Positions 1-14,037 of a stretch of 64,000 bases of DNA are shown piece after piece. The notes under the pieces were generated by a model that saw nothing but the letters and a program-made list of their open reading frames with translations, searched no databases and was not told the DNA's origin. Source of the stretch: Aulostomus chinensis (Eukaryota > Chordata > Actinopteri > Syngnathiformes > Aulostomidae); assembly GCA_037954235.1 (NCBI GenBank), contig JBBMOA010000021.1, forward strand, positions 8,881,501 through 8,945,500, written 5' to 3'. The position numbers and the translations under genes were made by a program. Position 1 is the first letter of the stretch. Every line of letters begins with the position of its first letter.

Positions 1-328
1 TTCTTTATTGATTAAAAATGTTCAAGAGAAACATGCTTTCAACTGCAAAAACGAACCAAAACAGAGCAACTGAAAGAATGCTGAGACTGGGGAGAAAAAA
101 AAGAAAAGAAAGAAAAACAAGTTGAGAATCAAATATATTACAGCCTTGATGAGTTATCGCCTGGACTAAAGTGTTTTGTTGCCGGGCATCTGTTGGGTTG
201 CTACAGCCGTGATGAACTACTTGTAAGCAGGACAGAAGAGACGGATGTGGTGAAGGATAAAGGATGAGAACAAATCCATTAGTTCTTCAACTCTGTTAAA
301 AGCCAGGCTCAATCTACGCACACAACAA

Positions 329-354
329 ACACACACACACACACACACACACAC
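329..354. repeat. (CA)n microsatellite
   Basis: Uninterrupted CA dinucleotides, 26 bp. Confidence 0.9.
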
Positions 355-720
355 TTTTCTCATACACACATATCCTGTTCGGGTCTGCTGTCAGTTGCAA
401 ACCTCACCAGGAGAATGGCACCAAATACTGCAGTTCAGTAACATGAGGATGCCAGCTGTTGCTTCTCCTTTGAGGAGAAACACGGTCAAAACATCTTCAT
501 TTCAGGTAAAATATCTTCACTTGTAACAAAAGCAAAGACTGTGATGACACTATGATTGAATAAAGTACTAATAAAGTTAGTCATGTTGAATAGAGCAGCG
601 TAGGGATGAGTTTTCAAACCCAGAAGTTAGCATTGTTTAACATCTGTTTCCCTCATCTTTAAGTCAGTGAGTTATTATGAATTAGTTTGATTAAAAGCTG
701 AAAAATAATTAAAAAATTTC

Positions 721-1088
721 CATCCATCCATCCATTTTCTACCACTTATTCAGTCAAGGGTTGCAGGGGGGCTGGAGCCTATCCCTACGGGCGAGAGGCG
801 GGGTTCACTCTGGACAGGTCAACAGTTCATCACAGGGCCGACACATATAGACAGATCACCATTCGCTCTCACATTCATACCTACGGTCAATTTAGAGTAT
901 CAATCAGCCTCGTCCCCTCCTGATGTCTTTGGACTGTGGGAGGAAGCTGGAGTACCAGAGAGAACCCACGCAGGAACAGGGAGAACATGGAGACTCCACA
1001 CAGAAAGACCCCATGCTGGAGCCGGGGCCTGAACCAGGAACCTTCTTGCTGTGAGGAGACAGTGCTGACCACTGCACCACCATGCCGC
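721..1088 (-). mobile_element. tRNA-derived SINE-like element, copy 1
   Basis: Read on the minus strand: a GGCATGGTGGTGCAGTGG-type head, a body with TCTGTGTGGAGTCTCCATG and GGACTGTGGGAGGAAG-type blocks, and a tail of TGGATGGATGGATGG. Directly followed by copy 2 in the same orientation. Confidence 0.8.
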
Positions 1089-1102
1089 TAATTAATATTT
1101 TC

Positions 1103-1484
1103 ATTCATACATTCATTGTCTTCCGCTTATTCCTTTCTATTAAGGGTCGCAGGGGGGCTGGAGCCTATCCCAGCGTCTACGGGCGAGAGGCGGGGTTCAC
1201 CCTGGACAGGTCGCCAGTCCATCGCAGGGCCAACATACAGAAACGAACAGCTATTCACACTCACATTCATACCTACAGCCAATTTAGAGTGTCCAATTAG
1301 CCTCGTCCCCTCTTGATGTCTTTGGACTGTGGGAGGAAGCTGGAGTACCAGAGAGAACCCACACAGGAACAGGGAGAACATGCAAACTCCACACAGAAAG
1401 ATCCCGTGCCCGAGCCTGGACTCAAACCCGGAACCTTCTTGCTGTGAGGCCACAGTGCTGACCACTGCACCCCCGTGCAGCCCT
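1103..1484 (-). mobile_element. tRNA-derived SINE-like element, copy 2
   Basis: Same family and orientation as copy 1, with a full body (GGTCGCAGGGGGGCTGGAG ... CACTGCACCCCCGTGCAGCCC on the + strand). Separated from copy 1 by a 14-bp AT-rich word that also flanks both ends. Confidence 0.8.
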
Positions 1485-3557
1485 TAATTAACATTTTGTT
1501 CAACAAAATAAAAACATGTCATTTCATACCACACCTGTCAATTTTGAAGCATCTATCTGTGAGAAAAACAGCTACAGCTAACTTGTGGCTAAACAGGACT
1601 ACAAACGTCATCAAAGCAGAAGAAGCATTAAGCTTGATGGTAACATGCATCCACTGCGTCATTTGCACCTACCATAACGTTAGCTTTGCATGGCTAACAA
1701 TCTCATTCTCGCTTCTAAATTAATCAAAGTGGTGTTTGTGAAGACTGTCTTGCTTAACAATTTCTAAAATGTTACAACTACAATCCAAAATAACAAATCC
1801 CACTGTTTTTAGTTAAGGGAACCCATGGAGATGCTAACTTTCAGATTAGTTTCCGTCAGCCCTGCCGTGCTCCATTTAAGGCTAGCATTAAATTTAACAT
1901 GTTTAAAATCAAAATTCAAATATTTCTTAGCATTTTATCTGCAACCAAACAATTCATATCATTTAATATGGCATCTGGAGGGTTGGGACATAATCACTCC
2001 ATTAATTGAAAACAGTAAAATATGTGTAATCATTATCCTTCAAGTTAAAGTTTTAAATGAATCTTGGGCTGCCATCGGCACCAACAGAAGGATCGTAGCA
2101 GGTCATTAATGCACATTAACATCCAGGGGGTGGTTTAATAAAGAATTCTGGTTGTTTTGATCTGGACAGAAATACATTTCTGATTGTTCTGAATGTCTAC
2201 ACTCATAGCTTAGCCAAATCCTCCTTTTAATTCCTTAGAATGTTTGACTAAGTAGATGAATGACTTCAGATGTACAATAAATTTTGTAAACAGCCTCCAC
2301 TGGTAACCGCAGGAGATAAACTTGCTGCTATCGAGTGCGAAATCTGGAGAATTTCAAGATGGACAGGCGCTATGCAGTGCTTCAGGAACCCTCGGGAAAT
2401 ATATATATATTCGAAGGCAAAAAGTGAATTTTTCTAGGGGTGAAGGGAAATAAGCATCATACACAACACACAATTACAGTATGTCCTGCAAAACAACTAA
2501 ATTCAAATTTGCAGAGTTGTCATCTTCCTTCACAACCCACATTCGTGTCAAAGGACAGAAAAATAAAAGGCCAAGAGTGAAACACCTGGTATAAAAACAA
2601 ATCAAAGCCATCTGTCATTATTTACACACGAGTTAAATCAAGTACTTATTTTTCATCTACATAAACAAATATGCATTTTAATTTTAAGAATTTGAAAGAC
2701 CAATTTAAAACAAACTAAATACCAACAGACACAACTGTTTGTAAAATGTAGTTTCAGTTACTGTAAAACCTTTTACTACAAACATTCATATTTAATTAGA
2801 CAAGTTAGGAGGGGAAAAAGAGAAATTTAGTTTTCTTCTGGTTTCATGCTTCATCAGTTTGGATTTTTGACCAAATTATCTAATTTGTTATAATTATAAT
2901 TGTCATTATCTAAAAAAATTAATTACCCTGCAGATTAGGGTAAAATGATATTCATCATTAGCCTGCACTTCAACTTGAGTACTTTGGTTGAAATTTTTGC
3001 AGGCCAATCCTTCATAGTAATAACCTGTGATACGGCTCATTTGTAGCCCGTTAGCTTGTGTTTTTGCTCACATGCTGTTCACATATCCAGAATATGTAGC
3101 AAAAGTTGAATTTATCAACTTACTCGAGGCAAATAGCTGGCTAAAAATAAATGGAAGGAGGAGCTCTATAAACTGGGGCACACTTAACTCCAGGGGTACG
3201 CACAGTAATATCAAATGGTATGCAAAAATGATTAAAAAAAAAAAAACTAGTTTTGTCCACCTGTATTCTGCAGTACCCTCTTCCACTTCTGATATGAACT
3301 TGCCTCAATATGGATTAATGGCTTTTAGCTCCACACTTGGGCTGCATGATTTCAGCTAAATGTGATTTTTTTTTTCTCCTGAAGCATTGAGATCATTTGA
3401 TTCTGGCCTTTTTTTTTTGTGACAAAAACAATTATTGCACTCATTACAAAAAAGAAAAAAGCTCCTGAGATGCTTAATATTTAGCTTTGAACAGACGGAA
3501 TAAGATATGTCAAAGTGCTTGTTTGGTGACAGTAAGAGTAGGAGAGGGTAAACTGTT

Positions 3558-3600
3558 TTTATTTCGAAATGAGATGACACTGATTATTTTACTATTTATT
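3558..3600 (-). promoter_or_regulatory. oxsr1: Candidate oxsr1 poly(A) signals
   Basis: Two AATAAA hexamers on the minus strand, at 3600-3595 and 3563-3558, about 1.2 kb past the oxsr1 stop. This would give a 3' UTR of roughly 3570-4817. Longer 3' UTRs cannot be excluded; another AATAAA lies at 9-4, at the window edge. Confidence 0.4.
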
Positions 3601-4817
3601 GTGCAGTCCTCCTCCACACCCATGGGTGTGGGTCAGGGGACACAGTAAAACAGCTTAGGGATCCCCACTGTGGAAAACCATCTGCTGTGAGGCTCTGGTA
3701 CTGTGTCTGACAGAGCGAGCATGCTAGCAGTGCTAGCTAGCTGCTGGTGGTGCTAGCACCATATGTGAAGGGGGTGGGGGGGTGCACAGCGGGAAGTTGA
3801 ATTTTTCACAGGGTGGAGGATTTAAGAAAAGTCTGAGAGGCACTGTCACAGGAAGTGAATGGAGTGTATTTATGGATTTACAGGCCCCGAATGTCTGCAT
3901 GTGGAAATGAGGCATTTAGCCTGATGTACGCTAGCTTGTACATCTGCTTTATATGGCTCCCATGTTCGAAATACACTATTTCACTTACTGACATTTTCCC
4001 TAATTACAGTAAAGAAAACAGAAGCCGAATGCACCAAATGTATTTGGATCCACAGCGAGGACATTTTAGTTTGCTGTTAACCGTTACTGTACTTGATATT
4101 CCTGCCGTTATAGACAAGAACGCTACAGACAGTGCAGTCATGCGTCAACAGATGGATTAACGCCGTTTCAATCCACCTGTTGATTCCAGCAAATCTGAAG
4201 AACTTCCTTGATCTTAACGGACTGTTAGGGAGTGTGGGAAAACCTCAGGTGGAGTGAAAATTTGGTTCTAGTTCTCTGTCGACTTGCTCAGCAGCAGCCC
4301 CTTCTCGATCAGGAGTTAAGTGAAAAGTTTGACGTAACTAACTGAAACTACATTTGTACATTTCAGACAACATAATGCTCCATGTGGTAGCTGGGACTCT
4401 CCCCCAGGATGTGCATTCAGTAGTTCTGATGAATATAAGGCATTGTTATACTTCTCAGGATTCAAGGGTGTTAGTTCAGATTGTGCAAATGCATCATGTA
4501 TTTAAAACAAAAAAAAAAGAGAAAAAGAAGACAGAATGAGGGAGAGCAGAATGATAAATCAAACTGTTTAAAGTAGATACCCTTCTACGTGTACACTGTA
4601 AACTTTTCTGGAGTGATTCTTATACTGTACTTCAACCGACCACCGAATTCAACCAGGTGGTATTGGATAATCCTATGGGTGACACACCTGTATTGTTTTC
4701 TTTGGCAGTAGTGGTTTTCTTTACAGCCATAGAAAGAAAAAGAAATGCGTTAATCTTTTTTTTTTTTTTTTTCCAATTTTCACATTTTTTAGGCAAGTCA
4801 CGGTCCCAGGTAGAAGT

Positions 4818-4892
4818 TTAACTAATGCTGAGTTGAGCAAAACCCATCAATTTGACGTCATCTGGAATTTCAGATCCTTCAATTCCAGAAGC
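4818..4892 (-). CDS. oxsr1: oxsr1 exon 18 (stop)
   Basis: Residues 512-535 and TAA; ends GFAQLSIS as in human OXSR1, which fixes the C-terminus. Confidence 0.96.
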   Translation of the reverse strand, partial: ASGIEGSEIPDDVKLMGFAQLSIS

Positions 4893-6498
4893 CTGCAGAG
4901 ACAGAAATAAACTTTGTTTGAGCAAAAACAAATGATCATATATTTAGTATATAAGTCTCCATTGAATCAGTCGGAGCCGGTATGATGTGTGAGAGTTACA
5001 AATATAACAGATTACAATAAATAGAACATTTAATCAAATATAAGTTCTGTATATTCCTCTACTTACATGGCTAAATGATCGTTTTATGAACATCTCACAT
5101 CCATCTCCTTCAGAATGCTTTTTCAGCTGTTTCCGTCATTTTATACATGATTGCACGATTGCAACACTGCACCATGATATTTGTACGGTTCTACTACGAC
5201 AGCTAAGCCTTTTGTCTTTGTTCCAATTTCACCTGTTGGTGGCGTTACCAACATCAGCTTGCGGCTCTCGCATGGAATTTCATAAGAGAACTGCACATTT
5301 TCCTACATTGCTGGATGCGTTTCGTGAGAATATACAGGAGGCATTAGCAGAAAACTGACACACTTTCCTAAGGTTCCATAGAAACATCACCGCTTTGTCC
5401 TTCCAGACTCTTGGACAGAAATGTAACCATACAAAAAAATGAAAAGAAGGGATTTTTTTTTTTTTTTCTGTTCAGACATCAAACAATGAAACATTTACAG
5501 GTGATGATGTTGACAACTGTATTCTTGTTTATCCCCAGTCATTAAAACTTGAGTTACATAACGAGCAACTACAGCAACAACATGAGCGTGTGAGCGATGT
5601 TTAGGGACAGACTAAAACTGATTCTTTAAAGTCTTTTGAAAGTGAAACTAAAAACCGCTTCATTTAGGGAAAAGGCCAAAACCGCGAGGGGACAGTGAGT
5701 CAAGAACATGGCGTTAATTTAACCAATGCAGGTGTGGAACACTGCAGGGGGGCGAGTGGCGTTTGATTGACCTTGTAAATTCGGAGGGTTTAGCTGTCTA
5801 CCAGAAACGCTTCCCCGGGGGGGGAGTCATTCTTCTGAAATGAAACATCTGTCTGAAATAGAGTCAGGAAGGTCTGGTGACACAACAACAATTGTGACAA
5901 AGTCCATTAGCGAAGGTAAGAGTAGTTCAGAGTCACTGAACGGAAGGTTCTCCTTCAGGACACGGGTTCAAATTCTAACTAGAATTTCTGACTTGGCCTT
6001 TGACCGTCAAAACCTCACCAGTTCATCCTCCGGTCCAAGTGAACCAAACGTGTAGAAATCAAACTCAAGAGTTTACAACAAGAATGGAACAAGGTGGACG
6101 ATCACGTGCCTCCACGCTGGCGTTACGCTGACGAACGCTATCATTACAATTAAATGACTAAATATGTGTGCCTACAACTTACCTCGTCATATTAGCCAGC
6201 ACCGGTGGATATTTAACTCTACGTTCTACTTCATAATGTACATCAACCTCGATTCCGCTCAGGTCCCGGGGAGAAGTTGGATTTTTAAAGCAAAGAACGG
6301 CAGGAACTCTGAACCAGTTTACAGATGAAGGTTTAGCACTCACCAGTTTGAAAGTGACATTTTTATTGGCTTGAGGCTCATCAACTATTTTCTGCAAATT
6401 TGCAGCAACTGAAAAGAAAAATAATGTTTCAGTCCGATGAAAAACAAAAGACAAAAAAAAAAAAAACTGTGGCTGTGTTGTATTTGTGTTCAGACAGA

Positions 6499-6530
<32 letters not shown>

Positions 6531-6733
6531 AATGTGTATATTACAGAAATGTGATGTCAGTTGTTTGATTTGTAATTCTTCAGGCGACTCTTCTGAGGAG
6601 AAGAAGAGTGTGTGGGACGATTTTATCACTGACCTATTACTAAATCTCTCCCGTCTACCAGGCCTGCTGACACCAGCTCTTGGGACACGCCATCTGCTGT
6701 GTCTGGAAAAAAAAAGGAACAGACTGTAACAGG

Positions 6734-6775
<42 letters not shown>

Positions 6776-9700
6776 GGGGGGTTACAAAGCAAATATGAAC
6801 AAAAGTGCAACTGTGGTTTAATAATTTGTAAAACTTCTTTCAAGTTCAATAGTTCACAGTTAGTTTGAGCAAAACGCACACACAGCTGAAGAAAGACGTG
6901 TGATGAAAGAGCGTTAAAGCACTGTTGTTGTTTGACGGGGTTGAAAAGCCCTGCAGTCGAAATACTTCAGATTGGAGCTGAAGCATCAAATGAACATGAA
7001 TATTGAGATATAAAGTGTCAGCTTCTATTACTGAATATATGATGTGTCCTGATGCTCAGGACAGGCTCAGGAGAGAGAGAGAGAGAGAATTCCGCGTACC
7101 TCTCCCTGGCATAAATTCAAAACGGATGTCGTTTAGCTCTTTCTTCGAATTTCTGGAGAGATGAGAAGAGAAATTGAGGGATGAAAAATACAAACTCACA
7201 CACTGACAAGAAAGCAATTAGAAATGGATGAATCTTAAACTTGGAGCGAAACAGATTTGACTGGTAAAAACGTACCTTAACCTTAAAACCAAACTAATGG
7301 GAGCCTTCATATTGGCAGCCGGAGCCTATAAAAACACAGATGGAGACATTTAATCTGAGATTAGAGATTGAAGGCCTTCGTAGCCTTTATTTGAGTGTCT
7401 GTGTTAACATGTACAGTGCTTTAAAATCTGTCTAACGTGAATGCATGTCGACCAATTTCCTTGTTCTTAAAAAGTGTATTTTGTAATCCATGTGAGAGAT
7501 TAATAAAGTTTATCGAATAAAATGAGACTTTCAAATGGAGTGCTTGGCATATTGAGACTTTTTTGTATTTACACATCTGAGTCATTCGGATTGAAACATC
7601 TGAGTTGATAGAACTGACAACATAAATGACATCATCATCCGAACCGTCAGCGCTGGGACACGACCCACTGACGGTCACGTGATGCGTTGCTCATGTGTCA
7701 CCTGACTACGCAGCGAGTGAGTGACCTTAGATTGTGGACAAACACAGCAGGTGATAAGGAAACACAGTCCAGGTCGATCTGACCTGTGCGGAAGGAGCAG
7801 CGGCGGCGGGGACGCCCGGAGTGGGAGATGCAGCCTGGGCAGCAGGTTGAGGGTTGACTGGTGTGGGCTGCAGGGGAACCTGGCCTGCAGCCTGAGGTAG
7901 TTCTGCCTGACCTGCAGGACCGGCAGGAGGCTGGAGTTGACTAGTTAAAGGGTCGGGGGTCTGGAAAACCTGTGGGATGATGTCATTTGTTTATTGGAGG
8001 GACTAAATTAGCAGTAAATTAAAAACAATTACACAGGTGACACGTGCAACAGAATTATTTTGGCCGGCATGAGCTGCATCCATTGTAAGAGTCACGAGCG
8101 TGTTAGCTTGTAGTGACAGAGGATCAATTCAATGTTCCAAGGTGATGCACAGATCCAGTTGGGGGTGGGAAAAAATATCATTATTGCAATGTATCCGGAT
8201 ACTTCTTCTTAGCAATACGCTGGCACCTGTTTGTCATCGGTATCGGCAGGTATCAGTTTGTTTTTTTTAAAAGATCAGACAAATTGTTTTTGTGTGCTTT
8301 TCAGAATGAACAAAACATGAATATCCTATAAACGTGTTTCTATATGACATCAAATCATTGTTATCAGCAAAATTATTGATAAAATATTGGCTTGTCAGAT
8401 ATCAGCCAAACCCCCCCTCCCCCAAAAACAGTATGTACTTTTCTAGTTATTTGTTTGTCTTTTCGAAGGATTACGTAAAACTATTCGATTTTCACCACAC
8501 TTGGCGGAGGGACATGAAATGAGCCAAGTAACAATCCATTTAAATTTGAAGCAGATTAGCTGTAGCGCCACCTGGTGGATGGATGGATGTTCCAGTGTGA
8601 AGAACTCACCTCGGAATTCTGCGATCCCTCCTTCACTCTCGGTGACTGTTATAAAAAAAAAAGAATTAAAAACAAAAACAAGATAACGCACCAGGGCATT
8701 TTCTTGCGCGGCTTCAGCAAAGCATCAACAGCAGCAAAGAACACACAGGAAGTGAGGTATTAAAACTGCTCACTCGTTTACTTTTCTCATTCAGATGAAG
8801 TGTCAGCACCCTCTTTCAGGTATTACCGGTAGTAATCCTGCATGTATTGAGGTACAAATCACAGTAGTGATGGCATGATTGTTGGTAATGTAGCTAAAAT
8901 ATAGGTGAATGTATTTGAGACTTTTTCCAGATTGAGCCAGATTATAATTACTCAGATGCTAAATGGAAATAATGGATTCAAGGGATTAATGGATCATGGA
9001 CATTGCTTTGTTGTTTGTATAATGTGAAGGACAAGCAATAAATGAACATTTTTATTTTTTACAAACAAGACAAACCGTATCGTTCTGAATACAACATGGT
9101 GTCATTTTCTTGGAAATGCATACAAAAATTAGGGTTGTCTTATTCTCAGTACAATACGGTAAATTACACACAAACCGTAAGTGGGATTTCTGACCACATT
9201 ACCCTTCACGGTGACTGGATTTCATGTAAACGAGTGACAATAAACATGCTTCAGTTCAATTATTCTTTTTTAGATTTGGAAAAACTCAAAGCAGCAAAGG
9301 TCAGTGGGACGGCACACAATTATACGTTCAAACTATTTGGCTGTGAAAAAAACAGAACAAAACAAAAACAAGCAAGTGAGGAAGAACAGATTTAGACAGA
9401 AACCCCGCAGGCCCACGAGGAGACAAACTGAGGAAGCGACGGCGTGTTCATTACAGGGTTCATACGCACTTTTAACATTTCATCTCCATGACCGGTAATT
9501 CCCGCAAAATGTCCGCTTACACGTGAAAAACGAAACAAGGAATCCATGTCAAAATTTATCAGCCAAATTTTAGAGGGAAATTAAATACAAACTAGGTAAT
9601 TAGATAAATGTCCTCAAGTGAAACAATATGAGAGAGAAACATATGTTTTTCTTGGAAATTTCCATGATGTATCCAATTTTTTTTTCTTTCTGAAAAAAAA

Positions 9701-12700
9701 AAACCTATAAAACCATTTTCAAATTCAGTGACTCTCGGCGTATAAACCCTGTTATTAGTCCATTAAAAGCACAGACAGGAAATACGCAGCTGCACTGCTG
9801 AACGTTCAATTAAAATCTCTGCATATTTCTAACAAACTCTTCAAAGTTCAGTTTGCCTACAAGTCGCCCATAAGAAAAGAAGAAAAAAAAAGCAGCTTAA
9901 ATCAAATTCAAATTCTTGTATGATCATTAGTGTTCCAACTAAAGATCATTTACAGTTTGATTAAATGTGATTTGGTCAGTATAAATTAAAAAAAAAATAG
10001 ACTTAGAGAGAAACAAACGTAAATACAGATGGCTTCCAGGAATGGTAACTCACTCCTTTTATTACAAATATCAACTGTGTCCCGATCAACTGTATTCCTA
10101 GATGTGTTTTGATAGAGCGCTTCAAAAGAAAAAAAAGGCACGTTTGCTCCTTTCCCACGACCCAAAGTATGTTTGCTGTTGTAAAGAGAGGCCTTAAGTC
10201 CAGGCTAATGGCCTCTGACGAGGTGAACTTGGGGGTCAAATTCCGCTCACATGTGATCTGCAGCATGCTTCAAAATGATCTGGCTTGACTTCTCTGTTCG
10301 ACAAGCCCATTGCGTAACTTCTTCTGGTAATTACGAGTTGTCTTCTAGTGTGAGGTTATGTAAGAGTAGAACAAAGTGGCTACTGTCTGAAGGATAAGAG
10401 CTTTTCTGTGCGTAGAGCTTTCAAGTAACCTGAAGTAGACCTGCTGTGAGGGTAAACCTTTCACATCTGCCCTTTCCTCCACCTAATATCATCCTCTCCT
10501 CTTCCTCAGGTGTGATGTCATCCCTTAGCTAACACATGCAGCAGTGAGAGTCCTTCCTTGTTATGGGAATGCCATCTGTATTGTGGTGGTAACTGAACAA
10601 CCCTGGACGCAGGCAGCTCGAGTGGGTAGGAGAAGCGCACTTGTCGCCTGGGGGCGCCAACAGGCTTCACGTGCTGCTCCTTGGCCATCAGATAGAACAT
10701 GACACAGACATATACAGGAGACACTCAGTGGAGATACGAGCATGCTACCGCACAGACATGAGAATGTCACATTAAAAAGACACAAGACATGTGGACTAAA
10801 GCATCAATTAATGTGTGGATATGAAAGAGAAACAGCTTCTCTCCTCACCCTTAAGGCAGCGACAGCAGCTTTGCCTTCTTCACTTTCTTCATCCAGCTCA
10901 TCGTCGCTCCATTCCCACTCGCCATCCTCGGTTTTATGGAGCCGACCACTGGAACCCGGCACTCGACGTACCTGATGCACACATACAACAACAGGAAGTA
11001 AGTTTGGGATCTTTTTTGGTAGCAAAAAATCAAATCTAGCATGTATTTTCACACTCACCCTTTTCGACCTCTCTGTTATTGTCGGAGCTCTCTGAAGTAA
11101 CTTCTCATGTAAATACTCGTGAGTCTGTCACAAGAAGGAAGAAATGAAGGATTTTTGGTTATGTTTTGGTACATTTCTACACTCAAGCATCAGATTTGAA
11201 TTTCGATAAAACTCATTTTGCAAACAGGTGATGAAACTGGAGCAGATTTTTCAGGTTTTGTAGAGATTTCAGCTGTTTGAACAGCAACAGCTCATGCCAG
11301 ATGTGTGGTGATAAAGCCTGCCCCCTGCTGATAACATAAAGTATTGCAGTTCTTGTCTCTTGACCAGAGTCCTATCCATCAAACCAGGTTGTGTTTGGCC
11401 TAAGGGGGTAACGAGGGGGGGGGGGGGGAGCTGTGCTGAGCCAGCGCTCTTGTTGTTCCGGTTGCTAGGGCACTAGAAAGCCAGAGGCTGGACTTCGACT
11501 GCTTATCCCTGCTTTTGTTAGAAGCAGCTCTGCACGGCCAATAATGTGAGGAATGCTGCAGTGACCTCAACTTGGGTCGGACACATTGATATATTGAGCC
11601 AAGTAAGAAGAAAAAGCCTGACTCACACAAACACCTCAGGGAGAGGGAGAGAGTGAGATATTATCTGGTTTATTTTCATTCCTTTACATTCTTTGTATTT
11701 ATTTTCTTTGGTCTTCTCACATTTTAAATCCTTTAGTCGCATCAAAGGAGCTTGATAAAGAGCAGCTTCAGTTTAAATCACTCCTTTATTCATCAACAGG
11801 GAAGGTGCTGAGTCACTGTGATTCAGTCTGGAGGCCCACGGGGAGCTCAAACACCTACCTTTGCTTTCTGAAAGAACTTATGCTTCAACAACTCTGAAGA
11901 TGTGGGCCTGAAAGACAGCAGATTGACCAATAATTAGCTGTCTTTATTTGACACCCGGCACAGGAGGGGTGAGACGGTTGAAGCTGTAATGTGTTTTTAA
12001 GAGGTTTTTGGTTTAATTAATCGAAATTAAAAAAGGTAATCGGTATGTATCAATTTTGGCCATGACATGCATTTAAGTATTTTCGTTATATATTTCGTTT
12101 CCATACATTCAGAACACTTTTCTATGTTTAAAAGCAAAGATGGCCATAACAACCATCGACAATACGAGCCAAATATTAACGCTCTCTATTTATTAGCTAA
12201 AGCCACACATGGGGTCAAAGGTCCAGATGAACCTTCCTCCTCTATTTTTAGCCCCGACTCATTGAAGTGGTAAAATTTGATCAGTTTGTGCTCAAAAACA
12301 AAACATTAAAAAAGATATATCATCAGAATTTGTGTTTTAACTTGTTTTGAAGACATGAAACCATGTCTCAGGCTGGTGGGTCACCTGAGTAAGTGAAATT
12401 AATACATACAGAATTGAGAAATGCACCTACATATGAATATTTAATTTAAACATGTAAATCAGTCAGATTTTAGGCACACAGGTGTGTTAAGTTTTACTGT
12501 GTAATATAATCAATAATCAATCAATTAATCAAAATGAATGTGTTGTTTGTCATCATGTTCATGAGTTCTATAAACTGTAAAGCAGCTGTCTGCAATTAAA
12601 GATGCTCTTTAAATGTAAATGGCAGTGTTGAACGATGTTTTGGGTTTTTTTCGGCGATATCCGAGATCGTCGGTGTTCTCTGTGATATTTGTGGACTGAA

Positions 12701-13961
12701 AAACACATCTAAACATTGTGAATGTTTACAATTTTTTTTTTTAAATTTCCATTAAGAAAATCCCATCAATCATATCCCTTTTGTCTCCTCATCAGGTGAC
12801 AAGCAAAGATGAAGAGACAACCAAGATGACATTGGAATATTGGCCATCAAGTTCAGTTGAGGTAAAAACATGAACATGTTTCTACATGGGTTTTTTATTT
12901 TCTCTATAAACACATTAAACACCTTTTCTCGGGGTCCTTCTGTAGACACAACGAGATCATCTTCCTGAAGGATTTCCCGTATTTCTTCACCGTCTCCTTG
13001 TCTGTGATTTCAGTCTCCAGGTTCGGAGGGTCGTTCAGCAGCGTCAGTATCAAGACCTGAAAACACAGGAAACATTGAAAAAAAATAAAAAAAATTAAAA
13101 AAATCACCAAAATTCCGACTCAATCCACAGAGCTGACTGTGCATTCGCTCTGTGTCATTAAAAAAACATTTTTAGGCTGACGGTCTTCAGAGTTCTGACC
13201 TTCATTGGTGGGTATTTGTGATAAGGTGCAGCCCCTGTGGCGAGCTCGATGGCGGTAATACCGAAACTCCAGATGTCCGCTTTGAAATCGTAACCCTTCA
13301 CCTGAGGAGAGAGAAATTAGCTTAACCTTGTATTCAAATGTATGAAAGGGCTATTACAAAATGATACATGGCTTTTGAGTTAAAAAAAAGGCTCATTTTG
13401 TCATTTCAAATTGGAATAATTGAAGAGGTAAAATCCCACATTTATAGCAGATGTTGCCCTGATGTTTACTGATACCAGAGACTAGGATCTGTAGCTGGAA
13501 GTGTAGAAAATCGGTAAAATGTTAAGATAATATCAATCCAAAATTAACAGAAAAGACTGACTTGAACTTCATTGATCGTGAATAAATTACATTTAAGGTT
13601 GCAATGGTGAAAGATTCCCCGGTACAATAATTGCCTCAAAAATGAATAAAAAAAAATAAACAAACAAATAAGTTAACTGAAATTAAATGACATTATCTGT
13701 CCTGATGAATTTCTTACTCAGTATCGCACATAAGGAAATTCAAACGCTTTGACATCTTTAAGAAACTTGTTTACAGCTACAACCCTTATTTGGCTCTTCG
13801 GTCTTCGTGTTGCCATGGTTACCGACCTGCTCCATGACCTCTGGGGCCATCCAGCAAGGAGTTCCCACAAACGTCTTACGCACTTTATTTCTAGTCATGT
13901 CACCACCTGTGGCTAGAAAGGCACTAACGCCAAAATCTGCAGGAAGGAAGCAAGGGGAAAA

Positions 13962-14037
<76 letters not shown>

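Larger units (their letters stand above)
1..3557. other. 3' flank of oxsr1, mostly AT-rich
   Basis: No gene recognised. It holds a short (CA)n run, two tandem SINE copies (721-1484) and unremarkable AT-rich sequence. It could include a longer alternative oxsr1 3' UTR. Confidence 0.5.

Noticed and set aside
887..1506. Open frames rich in FLCGVSMFSLFLCGFSLVLQ-like sequence, also near 21172-21363 and 56974-57159
   Set aside because: The same peptide recurs at every SINE copy; it is a translated repeat, not a gene.
10518..10724. Minus-strand open frame in oxsr1 intron 11 (KPVGAPRRQVRFSYPLELPA) considered as an extra exon
   Set aside because: Exon 11 joins the SPRVK microexon in phase with family agreement. 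No human counterpart and no convincing acceptor/donor pair for this stretch.
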